A stretch of 64,000 bases of DNA, taken from contig JAFEKR010000014.1 of NCBI GenBank assembly GCA_019022495.1, positions 496,001 through 560,000 of the forward strand, in the 5' to 3' direction. Shown one piece after another: positions 11,944-22,372 of this stretch (its first letter is position 1; each line of letters starts with the position of its first letter). The notes under the pieces were generated by a model, which worked only from the letters and a program-made list of their open reading frames with translations, was not told the origin of the DNA and did no database searches. A program made the translations under genes and the position numbers. This stretch comes from Epichloe hybrida. Its lineage: Eukaryota; Ascomycota; Sordariomycetes; Hypocreales; Clavicipitaceae.

Positions 11944-11950
11944 TATAAAA
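11944..11950 (+). promoter_or_regulatory. TATA box of the OAH-type gene
   Basis: TATAAAA lies 43 bases before the first in-frame ATG (11993) and 145 bases before the preferred ATG (12095). The closeness to 11993 suggests that ATG may sit at the extreme 5' end of the transcript or be skipped. Confidence 0.55.
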
Positions 11951-12094
11951 GCCCCAAGCCTGTCCGCCGAGTAGGGAATTCCATCAGGCCTGATGACTCG
12001 AGTCAATCAAAAAATAACGTCTGCTCCTCCACAAAACTCAACAGCAAGAGACACTCTCTGGCTAAGCCCGTCTCTTCGTCGTAGTACCTTCAAC

Positions 12095-13390
12095 ATGTTC
12101 CCAAGCGCTATTGAAAAGGCAGTAACATTGGATGGTCACCTCGACCGCGACATGGGTCTCGTATCCGGTCACCATGACCAAGTCCCAGATGTCAGTGGCA
12201 GTGTACTGCTGGATTATCTTCCCCTTAGTTACGTCAGTGCCGAGGTGATGGAGCCTGTTTCGGGCGCCACGAAGCTGCGAAAGATGCTTCTGGAGACGAA
12301 CGAACTCATCGTTTGTCCTGGTGTCTATGACGGCTTGTCGGCGCGCACAGCCATCGAGCTCCGTTTCGATGCCATGTACATGGTATGTTTGAGCAAAATG
12401 CTCCATCCCCCATCTCCAGCGCCCCCCCCCGGATCAACCTCGAATTGCGCTGACCCTTTTCCTGCCCACCTGCTGAAGACTGGTGCCGGTACCACGGCCT
12501 CTCGTCTCGGACAACCCGACCTGGCGATTGCACAACTTCACGAGATGCGGGAAAACGCGGACATGATTGCGAATTTGGACCCGTTCGGACCTCCCCTGAT
12601 TGCAGACATGGATACTGGCTACGGAGGTGCGTAACTTTGCCTTGCTCACAGCCCATACCTTTTGTTTTGCCGAGCCACCTACCTACCTACCTACCTACCT
12701 ACCTACCTCTCTCTTCTTGCCGAAAAAAGACGGGTCATGGCTGACAGACATGATGAAATTCAATCAGGTCCGATCATGGCCGCTCGTACCGTCGAGCAGT
12801 ATATTCGCTCGGGGGTCGCTGGAGCCCATCTGGAGGACCAGGTCCTGACGAAGCGATGCGGCCATCTCTCCGGGAAGAAGGTGGTGCCAAGGGAAGAGTA
12901 CTACGCCCGCATCCGCGCCGCCCACGCAGCACGCGTACGCATGCGCTCCGACTTTGTCCTGATCGCTCGCACCGATGCTCTGCAATCTCTCGGCTACGAC
13001 GAGTGCATTGAGCGTCTGCGCACAGCCCGGGATCTAGGTGCCGATGTCGGCCTCCTCGAAGGCTTCAAGTCAAAGGAACAAGCTGCGCAGGCCGTCAAAG
13101 ATCTGGCACCGTGGCCGCTGCTGCTGAACAGTGTCGAGAACGGGGCCAGTCCGACAATCACGGTGGACGAGGCTCGACAGATGGGCTTCAGGATCATGAT
13201 CTTCTCTTTTGCCTGTCTTGCGCCCGCTTACAGGGCCATAAGAGAGACGCTCATTCTCCTGAAAACGAAGGGTGTTGTTGGCACGCCCAAGGACCTGACT
13301 CCCGTGCGATTGTTTGAAGTTTGCGGCTTGAAGCACTCCATGGCTGTGGATGTAGAAGCTGGTGGGTTGTCGTTTGCAAACGGAGTCTAG
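12095..13390 (+). CDS. Oxaloacetate acetylhydrolase-type enzyme (PEPM/ICL superfamily)
   Basis: CDS is join(12095..12382,12479..12626,12768..13390), 352 residues. The family cleaves a C-C bond in small 2-oxo or 2-hydroxy acids. The closest match I know is fungal oxaloacetate acetylhydrolase, which splits oxaloacetate into oxalate and acetate. Supporting segments: NELIVCPGVYDGLSAR, TGAGTTASRLG, the metal-binding IADMDTGYGG (Asp139, Asp141), EDQ (Glu168, Asp169), KRCGHLSGK with catalytic Cys176, and GLLEGF followed by APWPLLLNSVENG and FSFACLAPAYRAI. It ends in SFANGV as in that family. The ATG at 12095 (context CAACATG) gives a family-like length; an in-frame ATG at 11993 would add 34 residues. 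Introns are GT..AG. A 2,3-dimethylmalate- or methylisocitrate-lyase-like paralogue is the main alternative. Confidence 0.85.
12677..12708. repeat. (ACCT)n microsatellite in intron 2
   Basis: Eight ACCT units lie inside the second intron of the OAH-type gene (12627-12767), probably length-variable. The motif resembles the pyrimidine-rich tract found before some acceptors. Confidence 0.8.
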
Positions 13391-15032
13391 TTAACTGCCG
13401 GTCGGATCTCTTGGGGCCAAGTGTCGGCCTACGAATGATTTTATTTTTTTAGTCTCGCAACCTTATCTAGCATGTTGGAATTTGAAAAAAAAATCATCTT
13501 CATCAGCGAAGCAAAGGGCGCCCGGTTGTCTAAATCCATCTACTCTGTGTGTGTGATGCTCCTGATGGGTATGTGAAGTAGAGCTCTTTGCTCCCCAAAA
13601 GGAGTCTATTCTACTTCCAAAGGCGCTCGCCGTCGCAGGATATCAAGCCATGTTGATAACCCCCATGCAAACGGCACGAGTTTCCAACGTGTCTGTTTCC
13701 GTGGTTGTCGTTTGAGTTTTGTTGCACCAGGCGACGACCCAGCACTGACTTGTCTTGGCACCACCTGCATGTAGAGTCTGATGCATGTGTCCAAACGAGG
13801 GGCTCGGTCGGTCGGGTCTTCCTTCTCCCTCCTACACAGCCAAACCCATCATGGACCAAGATGACGGACATGACAATGCGCAAGGCGGGACCGCACCAAA
13901 GCCGAGTTTCCCCCCAACTGAATATGTCGACAGTGGCCTATTTTTCTTGTCAGGCATGGCGTGGCGACCTCAAAGTACAGAATAGTATTGCTGCTGTGCA
14001 GTTTTTGGGATTCCCACCAGCCTGTCGATGCAATCTGCTCGCCACCCCCTTGGTATATCCATCATCGTCATACCTTGACCTGAAACAGGACGAGCTGTTG
14101 TTTGTTGTTGTGGCACAGACATGTTCGTATGCCAAGTCGTGCCATCGACCCATTCCATCCCATTTGGTTTCTGTGAGGATATCTGTCAGCGACGTGGCCT
14201 ATCTCGAGAAGTTTCTCCCATTGTCAAGCCCCTGAAGTTTGTGAGATCAGTAGATAGATGTCTGTCAAGTGATGGAAAGAGCGCATCGCAGTTAAAAGAA
14301 TCAATATCAAAATAGTCTGAGCGGGAGCTGGTGCGCATCTCTCTATGATCGCTACGCCGTGCCAGGGTGGGTTAGATGTGGCTTGCCTTGTATTTTAGTT
14401 CTTCTGTGTCAGTTTTGCAGGGCTAATATCTAGAATAGTCCTAGTAGAATTGAGAAAATCAATAGACATGACTGCCTCCCATAGCGCTCAAGGTGCTTTT
14501 AGCAAGGTATTGAAGAAGGGCAAGGCTCTAAGTAACTAGAGGGAAGACGAATATCTTGAAATGAGACAAGGCCAAGTTCACCTTAATTGCGGTCGACAGT
14601 GGATAACATGCACTCGCATAAATCGTGATGGACGATCAAGAGAACCATTTGCATATATATTACGAGGAGTGGAAGTACGAACATGTCGATACATACTACC
14701 GCAACGTTGCCAGGAATCGCTGGGAAAAAGTGTTGTCCTGCCTAGTCACCCACGCCCTCACAGCAAGTACGAACTGAGACTTTCGCCCGTGCGACATCCT
14801 CGCCAACAGACTGACAGACCAACAGAGCGAAGAAAGATCATGTCTTCGTTGGATGAGGACGAGAGGACCGACCAATGGAATACTGGCAATTCAACTAGCA
14901 ACTCGTAGCAGGGCACGAAAGGCCGGTTTTGATGGTTCAGAGAGAAGTAAATCGCTTTCAAGGAATGAAGACATGGTAAAAGTCTACCGCAATGATTCTT
15001 TTTCAAATGTCGGATAGCTACAATGAAAGCCC
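13391..15032. other. Intergenic, no gene seen
   Basis: This is the 3' flank of the OAH-type gene and beyond. The longest open frame (about 13705-14235, plus) has no recognisable domain and no intron or exon partner. From about 14380 the composition becomes more AT-rich. Confidence 0.5.
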
Positions 15033-15611
15033 TTAACGTATCCTGGCCAAAGGTTCATCATAGCCTTTTCTTCTCAGTCGCTTGGTACATGTGACCCGAT
15101 CAACACCACCGTCATACCTCCGGATTTTTTCATTAAACCAAGTCTTTGCCTTCTCATCATTGCACGAGTCCAATACATCGTCATCAAGAACAAGATCCCC
15201 GTATACATATGAAATACTCCAACTGCTCAAGCTTCTTGTCCACATGCCTTCCACAGGTTCCCGCACGAGCGTTTGAACGAAGCTCTGTAGAGAACGGCAC
15301 CCATCTGGATAGAATACGTTACCGTCGCAGATGAATATATTGTTCGAGATCAGCTCGAGGTGGAGGTGGGTATAAGAGGATGGAAGCAAAGCAACTTTAG
15401 CGGTGCTCTGTTGTTCTATAGGAACAGGAAAGAGGAAGCGCGTCGAGTTTCGATCCAGATTACTGTAGTCATTGACAATGTCGCGGTAGATATTCTGCTT
15501 CAGCCTGCTGCCCTTGTAGAAATCTGGGTCAATGCAGCCATACGACCAGGTCCAGTCGCCGAAGCCTGATGATCGGAGTTGGTGTACGGCATCTTCGAAC
15601 AAGGAGCGTCG
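15033..15611 (-). pseudogene. Unrecognised open fragment, probable gene remnant
   Basis: An open stretch of about 190 codons on the minus strand is closed upstream by TAG. It has no ATG before codon 120 of the frame. Its composition looks protein-like: GFGDWTWSYGCIDPDFYKG near the start, FICDGNVFYPDGC in the middle with Cys pairs, and a basic end with CTKRLRRKGYDE. I recognise no family. It could be the last exon of a spliced gene whose acceptor lies in ATCATCAG near 15568, or a 5'-truncated relic. The flanking DNA at 15600-16060 is AT-rich and gene-poor, which favours a relic. Confidence 0.4.
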
Positions 15612-17591
15612 CTATTCGGAGCTGTGTTTTGGTATTTTCTTGCTCACTGGCGCTGTACCCACCACGTGACAGGGCCACATCCCACGTTCCACGCCCCGCT
15701 ACCAAATTTGTAAGGCACTCCCTGGCAACAAAGATAGTTGGAGTTACAGGCCTGTCGCCCCCCGCCCACCGCACCCGTAGGCACCTGCATTAGTGGCCAC
15801 CACCCACTAATACTCCTGGGCGCAGTCAATTTAAGTTGGCAGGTCAGTCAGTTAATTCATCAGCCAATTAATCAATTTGTCAATTGGTTAATCAGCTAAG
15901 GGGAAAGCTAAGGGTATAATGCCATAGAACTTGACTAACGTGCCTAAGATGCCTCAGATAGAGTGGAAAGCCAGGTAACAGAGTTTATGCAATAATCAAG
16001 TCAACATTTTATAGGGCTGCAGGAAATTTTATATACACCCTACGGACGAATAGCAGCATGGTGTACATGTACTCGGTAACTAGCCAGTGTCGGAACCTAT
16101 CCAAACGCACTAACACTGCCAGATAGATAAGTTTGTCTGCCCCTAGTCTTCTCCTCCGTAGAAGTCATTGATCTTTGTGGTAATCATACGGAGTTCATCC
16201 TACGAATGTACTAACTTGGGACGAATCAGCGTGCTTGCAATGGACATGACACAAGTCCCGTGGCTGCCGAGGCAAACACAGACAACATGACCGGGTACCA
16301 ACAAGCGTGGTTAGAGCCGGACCCAACTTCAGAGCACAGGGCAATCTAATGAGACGTGCAGAACTGACTCAAGATCTGAATAGGCCGCTCTTGGGAAACC
16401 TTGTTATTGAGTACTGTTGGTTCTTTGCAAAAGATCCATTGTCTTTTTCGTGATTTTCGCTGGCCAACCCACTCTCGAGTTCTCGAGTCTCAAGTCTCGA
16501 CACGGCACATGTGGATGTCAATCTCGGACTCCCAACGCCAACCACATGGGCTGTCCTTGTGCCGTTTTTACATGTATGTACATCTAGGAGGCTTTGATCC
16601 CAGGAGGCACGGCCGAGCGTGGGGGCGCGATGATGACGATCTGCGCTAGCTAATGCAGAGAGGACGAGGTCACATCACCAAAAAAACGTGTCGATGCGGT
16701 GCATACACTTGCTGTGCCTGCTGTAGCGGGCAGTCGGGCAGCCAGTCGCATCTGCATCATTGGACGAGGCCCAAGGATCGTGGACCTCTGGACAAGCAAA
16801 TGGAACAGCGGTAAACCTGCTTGTCTTTGCGTTGAGGTAGCAAAACTCGATGGATCAATTTCCCAAGACCAAGCAAGGTTAGGGCTAGCTAAGTCCAGGC
16901 GAAGATGGCGGGGAAGGCAAGGATAATGGATGCGGGGAAAGTTGCAGACATTGTCGTTGGAGAAAGTCCAAGCATGTCGGGTGGATCGATGTTCCCCGGT
17001 GGTAGCCAGTTGGAAAGGAGGGATGCCGTCATTCGAGACAACGCTGTTGGCGGAAGGAAAAAAGGGAACTAGTACGAAAACATGAGTGAGTCGCGCGGCC
17101 TTCTTCGTGTCGCCCGATGTTGAGAGTACCCCGGACCCCCGGACTGGTCTAAGCTTGCCTGCCCGGCAATCGCCACATCTCGGGGTTTTTTTTTTCAAAT
17201 TATAACAACAAGTCGCTCAATTTCGATCTCACCTTTACCACCAACAAGGGGTCACATCAACAACCCAACCGAGATTCCGTGTATAAGCAAAACCCAACAT
17301 GCTCGCAACCCAAGCAATGTCTGCTGACCCAACTCGGCAAGAGCTTTATTCTGATTTCAACCGTATGTGCTGCCATATAGATATAGGAGTGATTGATACT
17401 CCGCGCTGCTCGTCTGCCTGGCACTTGGTCTCCAAGCTTACTCGGACTAACCGTGTTATTCGACCACAGATTTCCATTTCCATCATCGACCAGCCTCGGA
17501 CGCCAGGAATTGGCCAGAACTTCCAGAGCACTAGCAGCCGTACAGCCGTTCATCACGGGCCTTGGCCGGCCAGTTCAAATTTGCGAATCAG
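15612..17591. other. Intergenic, promoter of the bHLH gene
   Basis: About 2 kb without a supportable gene. Bases 15842-15900 hold clustered AATTAATCAATT-like repeats. An intron in the 5' UTR of the bHLH gene is plausible: GTATGT at 17363 could pair with an acceptor at CACTAG (ends 17534) or CGACCACAG (near 17470). I could not join any upstream ATG to the bHLH frame in phase. Confidence 0.45.
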
Positions 17592-18749
17592 ATGAACTTT
17601 CTGGTCGACGTGAATACACACTTCTCCTATAGCCAGGCACCATCCTATGCTCACTCAGAAAGGTACCGCCAAGATGACGAGATATGGGCGACCGACGAGG
17701 CCACGATGCATGGCTCGCACTCACTGTCTGGGTCACCGCCGTTGCCCCCGTCGTCACTCCCCCACGAACAGCAATCACAGGGTTATCCAAGGCCAAACGA
17801 TGATGATGCAATAACGGACAGCACGGCCCGACCGAACGTTGACCAGGGAGGCGGTGTGGATCACGCCGACGTCTCCAACTCACCGGTCGAAGATGAACCA
17901 ATGCAGTCCCCTTGCTTTCCAATCGGACACATGAGACATCAGTCATCTCTGGATTTCGAAGAGGATCTTCTGCGCAACAGTCATGACACGGTCAACGAGA
18001 ACATTTTTGCAGACTGGGCCTGGGGTCGATGCGAGCGACCCACGAGTACATCATCAACGCACGGGAGTTCTGTTGAATGGGGAGCAGAATCCACAACTTT
18101 TGTGACCCCCAGGGGCTCCATCGCCACAGAGGGCGACGATGATGCGGTGGATTCGAGGCTCTTCCCCCATGCCAGGTTTGCCGAGAGCAGAGAGGGAGGC
18201 GTCATTCCTCGAGGCGGGCCCTCGCCGCCGCAAAGGGCCTCCCCCAACGACTTGTACAAGCTCAAGACGGGAACGCCGGCAACACTCGGTGACCACCACC
18301 ACCGCCAAGCGGCCTGGACGGTGCTGCGGACACGAACAAGCCCGGTTGACGGAGATGTGCTCTCCACCTACCGAGCCATGTCACTGGAATACCTCGGATC
18401 TGCATTACACGACCAGAGGGGCTTCGCGACCGTCGGTCCTCGGCGCGAGAAGCTGACGGAGGAGCAAAAGCGGCGCAATCACATTCTTCATGAGAAAAAG
18501 CGACGTGCCCTGATCAAGGACGGGTTCGATGACCTCCTCAAGCTCGTGCCAGACGTCAAGGACCGCGGGCTCAGCAAATCCGGCATCCTGCTCAAAGCTG
18601 CCGAGTGGCTGGAGGCGCTGATAAGCGGGAACAAGACACTTGGTGCCCAGGCCCGGAGTCTGGACGGTGTCGCCGGTGTTGTTGAGGGGGCGATTTCGAG
18701 CCGTGTTGGCCGCCAGGAAAGGCATCGGCGAGGCTCGCGTCGTATATAA
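17592..18749 (+). CDS. bHLH transcription factor
   Basis: A single-exon CDS of 385 residues. The frame is closed upstream at 17532-17534, and the ATG at 17592 is the first Met after that. Residues 1-280 are Ser/Pro/Asp-rich with no fold I recognise, typical of fungal activation regions. Residues about 284-345 form a basic helix-loop-helix. The basic region RRNHILHEKKRR holds the E-box-reading Glu301 and Arg305. Helix 1 is ALIKDGFDDLLKLVP; a short loop DVKDRGLSKS leads into helix 2, ILLKAAEWLEALI. A basic tail RQERHRRGSRR follows. It should dimerise and bind CANNTG sites in the nucleus; targets cannot be deduced. It resembles the INO4-like/small fungal bHLH group, but no specific orthologue is recognised. 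Confidence 0.85.
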   Translation: MNFLVDVNTHFSYSQAPSYAHSERYRQDDEIWATDEATMHGSHSLSGSPPLPPSSLPHEQQSQGYPRPNDDDAITDSTARPNVDQGGGVDHADVSNSPVEDEPMQSPCFPIGHMRHQSSLDFEEDLLRNSHDTVNENIFADWAWGRCERPTSTSSTHGSSVEWGAESTTFVTPRGSIATEGDDDAVDSRLFPHARFAESREGGVIPRGGPSPPQRASPNDLYKLKTGTPATLGDHHHRQAAWTVLRTRTSPVDGDVLSTYRAMSLEYLGSALHDQRGFATVGPRREKLTEEQKRRNHILHEKKRRALIKDGFDDLLKLVPDVKDRGLSKSGILLKAAEWLEALISGNKTLGAQARSLDGVAGVVEGAISSRVGRQERHRRGSRRI

Positions 18750-18750
18750 A

Positions 18751-18771
18751 TTTTTTTTTTTTTTTTTTTTT
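18751..18771. repeat. Poly-T run after the bHLH stop codon
   Basis: A run of 21 T begins two bases after the TAA of the bHLH gene. It lies where 3'-end signals would be expected, but its role is unknown. Confidence 0.7.
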
Positions 18772-19306
18772 CAAACAGAGAGCACAACGAAGACATGACT
18801 ACCATTTCCAAGCATTGGTCGGTTTCGCGCCCCGTGTGGTATCTACCCATCATCCCGCTCACTGTACATACATGTATGTGTGATTGATGAATAATCCAGA
18901 TACGTTCCGTTGAATATGTAGAGTTGGAGCTGCAGCATTTCTGCAGGGGGGGAGGGGGGGGGGGCGTGAGCGAGTGCCGGGGGCAGGCACACCTCGGTCA
19001 AGGTCTCTCGGCCGGTACATACGATGCGCCATGCGCCGCGCCCCACGCGCCTTGCTCCATCCGATTTCCCATCCATGTTCCTGAAACCTGACCCATAACA
19101 ATGCACGATGCACACCGCACAAGCCCTTTCGGCACTTGGAAGCGCATTTAAACGGTTTCACGCAAGACAACAGGAGTCAACGCTGATCTTTCCTCGTGAT
19201 GAAACATGGCAGCGTGCTTTATTGAATTCCCATATGTATTACCCGGTTATCGTGTCTCGAGGGAGCTTCATGGCATATGATGATGATGAATCCCGGGATT
19301 GACGGC
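18772..19306. other. Intergenic, no gene seen
   Basis: This is the 3' flank of the bHLH gene and the promoter side of the HsbA relic. A G-rich run lies at 18946-18963. No coding region is supported. Confidence 0.5.
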
Positions 19307-19314
19307 TATATAAA
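19307..19314 (+). promoter_or_regulatory. TATA box upstream of HsbA relic
   Basis: TATATAAA lies about 85 bases before the first HsbA-like codon of the relic. The promoter therefore appears to survive although the start codon and signal peptide are gone. Confidence 0.45.
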
Positions 19315-19334
19315 CGGACGAGCGAGCCATGTGA

Positions 19335-19583
19335 ATCAATCAAGTCCAATCCATATACCGAGTATACTCTCAGATCCTCATAGCCAGACCCCAAGGTCTC
19401 TGTGACGCTTTCCGCCAGCAGATCAGCAGCATCGGCGATGGAAGCCAGGGCTTGATTGATGCCACCGTGTCCAAGGTTCCCAAGTCCACAGAGAGTATTG
19501 CGCAAGGGCAAGCGAAGGGCATTATCGACGTCTTGAACGAGGCAAAGGAGGCCTTGTCGAAGAAGAACTGCGTCAAGGGTTGA
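19335..19583 (+). pseudogene. 5'-truncated HsbA-family paralogue
   Basis: The frame is open from 19335 to TGA at 19581-19583. Codons from 19398 read LCDAFRQQISSIGDGSQGL, then DATVSKVPKSTESIAQGQAK and GIIDVLNEAKEALSKKNC. This aligns with residues of the HsbA gene at 20113-20897 (LCEVVRTQTTSINDQSQNL, AVVSKVPEEARDIANQLSAG, LVKVLKQSQDDFSEQNC). It is thus the C-terminal half of a hydrophobic-surface-binding-protein-A domain, ending just after its last Cys without a GPI tail. No ATG, signal peptide or first half is present: TGA closes the frame at about 19332, and the only upstream ATG (19329) is followed at once by TGA. An upstream exon is not excluded, but none was found. Confidence 0.75.
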
Positions 19584-20112
19584 GGGAAATGTAGCGGAAT
19601 GTCGCCGGGACTAGATTGATATCTATATATCCACATACTTGCACATTGTTTAATTCAGATGTCGCTGGGATGGATTAAATGAGCATATGCTCAGCATGTT
19701 GTAGGTAGGTCAGCTTCACTTTGCAGAAGCCATGGCCGTGTCGTGGCACACTGATCTTTCATCTGTAGAAGTTGGATTATTCCGGGGCAGTCAAGGAACC
19801 GGAATCACTCAAGCAAGCAAAGACGGACCACCGCGCGGGAGACAAACACACACACGGCACGCGCGGCGTTTACTAAGCAAGTGTAAAAAAAAAATATTTA
19901 GATGAAATCTTTTATTGGCTCACTCACTACCTGACACAACATTAATCTTCTTGCACAAGCAGAGAAGCTCGTAAATTACAGAAATGAAATAAAAGACGCC
20001 CGACCCCTGAGATGACTTCCACCGCGAGGAACCCGTTGGAACAAGGGCGCATCCTTCACATGTGTGGATGAACGGCGACCACCTCCCACGGTTCCTTGCA
20101 CTATGTACCTGT
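19584..20112. other. Region between the convergent HsbA relic and HsbA gene
   Basis: This contains the 3' flanks of both HsbA copies. If the HsbA gene is read without the proposed frame correction, its frame runs on to 19920, ending in a non-conserved tail. Confidence 0.5.
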
Positions 20113-20897
20113 TTACATGACGAGGGCGGCCACAGCCAGGGCCAGGGCCCCGGCAGGCGCAAAAGAGGCGGCTCCAGCAGTGACGGGTGGGGAGCTGGTG
20201 CCGGTGGGCCCAACGGGGAGGCCGCCAGTGCCAGTGCCGGTGTGGGCGGATCCAGTGGTACAGGTGGTTGTGGTGGCGGCGGCGGTGGTGGTGGGGGCCC
20301 CGGAAGAGGCCGGGGCGGAGGCGGTGGTGGAGGCGGGGCCCGAAGAGGCGGGGGCTTTGCACCGCCGCTGTTCTTGCAGTTCTGCTCGGAAAAGTCATCC
20401 TGCGACTGCTTCAGGACCTTGACGAGCCCGGCCGACAGCTGGTTGGCAATGTCGCGCGCTTCCTCAGGGACCTTGGACACGACGGCCTTGATCAGGTTCT
20501 GCGACTGGTCGTTGATGCTCGTGGTCTGCGTGCGGACCACCTCGCAGAGCCCCTGCTTCTCCAAGTTGCCCCTGATGGACTTGAGGTCCTCGACGAGGGT
20601 CTGGCTGACCTTGGTGAGGTCCTGCACCGGCGTGGTCAGGGTGACGGCGTCGGTGAGCGCCAGCTCGCTCAGGCCGTCGACCTTGGTCTTGCCGCTCTTG
20701 AGGGCCTGGATGAGCGAGTTGGAAGCCTTGAGCAAAGCATCGGGGTCGTTGCCCCCGGACTTGACCGCCGTGTCCAGCTTCTGCACCTCCGACTTAACGT
20801 TGTCCAGGACGCCGGTGACGGCGGATGCGTCCCGCTCGAACACGGACAAGGCCAGCGCCTCGGCGGCAAAGCACAACATGGCGGCGGAGAACTTCAT
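20113..20897 (-). CDS. HsbA-family cell-wall protein, probable GPI anchor, frameshifted
   Basis: Secreted protein of the hydrophobic surface-binding protein A/cell-wall mannoprotein family. The ATG at 20897 starts a signal peptide (MKFSAAMLCFAAEALA). The helical HsbA domain spans residues about 18-172, with Cys in GLCEVV and EQNCKN. After GGAKP, the frame as written turns into a long Pro-rich run and stops only at 19920. In the adjacent frame the same DNA encodes a Ser/Thr/Ala linker (ASSGPASTTASAP..), then SPPVTAGAASFAPAGALALAVAALVM and a stop at 20113-20115. This is a classical GPI signal. One missing base in the G5 run at 20350-20354 would reconcile the two (261 residues). I consider the GPI form correct. 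HsbA proteins bind hydrophobic surfaces and can recruit hydrolases in Aspergillus. Confidence 0.8.
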
Positions 20898-22372
20898 TTT
20901 TCTGACGGTTGGCTGAGTTGATGTCGATTGAACGAGTGCGTGGCTTTGACTTTGCGTGGCAGCTGTCGCCTAAATGGAGTAGAGAAGAGGGGAGCGAGGG
21001 ATGCTGGTGCAGTTGGTTGGTGGTGGGAAAGGAATGGGGGAACAACAACCGGTCTGAGTCGACCTTATATAATACCAGACGGGCCCAGAAGTTGGTAATT
21101 GGGGAATGGGGGTTGTGGACTGGTTCGGCCCCGACAACAATGGCTAAATTGCTTTCGTCTTGACATATGTCTTCCAATGTTGACGTACCGAGGTGCACTG
21201 CACCCCATATTATATTGACCCCTGTCATTGCAACCTCGGACTCGTTGCCGGGGGGGGGGGGGGTTGCTAGTAAGTCGCGTTGATGTCTGCGTCTACTCTA
21301 CTAGTGTTACTACCCAAAGTCGTCGTGGCTGGACAGACGTGCCGCCGTCTCCAAGTAATTTTACTTCAAGTTTTGATTTCAAGACTGGCAACTTGCAGCC
21401 TGTTTAGACATACCAAGCAATGAACAATTCATGCCTTCCCCACTTGAATTGTTGCCTGTGTTCGTACCCTAGATCTGGTGAAGAATCAAGATACAAGAGT
21501 AGCCAAGTAGAATATCCATACTTCATATGCATAAGCAGGTTATGTATGCTCTCACCAGCGGCTCGCAAGTAATGAAACAATTGTCATCATTGATACAATC
21601 CCCCGTTAGACTGAGTTAAGACAAGGCGCGTCAATGTGTGAATAGGACAACAATGCATGTCAAGTTCATCCAATTACAATGAAAAAAAAAAACCTTCTTC
21701 TTGTGTTCCCCTGCACCAACGCAATAGTACACAGCGCACGGGGCTCGGGTTCCTGATGGTGCCAGAACCGGAAAGCTTGGCCCCCCCCCCCATCACAAGC
21801 ACTACCGAGTACACGGGCCTCCGACGACCAACCATCTCATTTTACTTGTCGTATTTCCTGCCCCACATTTCACATGTGCCGCAAGTCTCATCCTCAGAGG
21901 GTTGTTGACATTGGATGCTGGCATGGAGCTGCTGCTCCGTACTCTGTACTCGAGGGATACAATACACCCCCTAAATTATTTTACAAATTTACATGACAGG
22001 GGTAGTTAATCTAATCAGATATTAGCTAGGAGGTAAAGGAGACAGGGGCTAGTATATCTTAGTACTAGTAACCTACAAAGAAATAGATATACTCTTTTGC
22101 GGCGCTATATACCCTGCGTTTCTTCTTGGTAGCTCTCTAAAACAATACAGGGGTTATAGTGCACTTATCATAGCTGTTAGAGAGGAACAAATAACTAGGA
22201 CTTGTAGATTTGTAAACCCAGCCCAGCTGTCTCCAGCTCAGGCACACATGCACATAGATTATCTATCACATGCACCACATATAATTCAGGAGGGGCATTG
22301 TATCCTGATGGTTTTAAAAAAAAGTCATGATCCAATGAAACTATAAATACGATCCACAAACGGCAAACTACC
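20898..22372. other. HsbA promoter and AT-rich intergenic DNA
   Basis: The proximal part is the HsbA promoter. A G-run of about 12 lies near 21250-21262. From about 21950 the DNA becomes AT-rich with TTAGCTAGGAGG-like stretches, resembling the mutated DNA farther right. No gene is supported. Confidence 0.5.
21065..21071 (-). promoter_or_regulatory. TATA box of HsbA gene
   Basis: On the minus strand TATATAA lies about 168 bases upstream of the HsbA ATG, a usual distance for a highly expressed fungal secreted-protein gene. Confidence 0.5.

Noticed and set aside
13705..14235. Plus-strand open frame of 176 codons after the OAH-type gene
   Set aside because: No recognisable family or signal peptide; composition looks non-coding.
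16650..17198. Minus-strand open frame of 182 codons
   Set aside because: No recognisable family, lies in the probable promoter of the bHLH gene, and contains no convincing domain.
20062..20916. Plus-strand Gly-rich open frame opposite HsbA
   Set aside because: The Gly-rich run is simply the complement of the Pro/Ala/Thr-rich linker of HsbA; the signal peptide and domain are on the minus strand.
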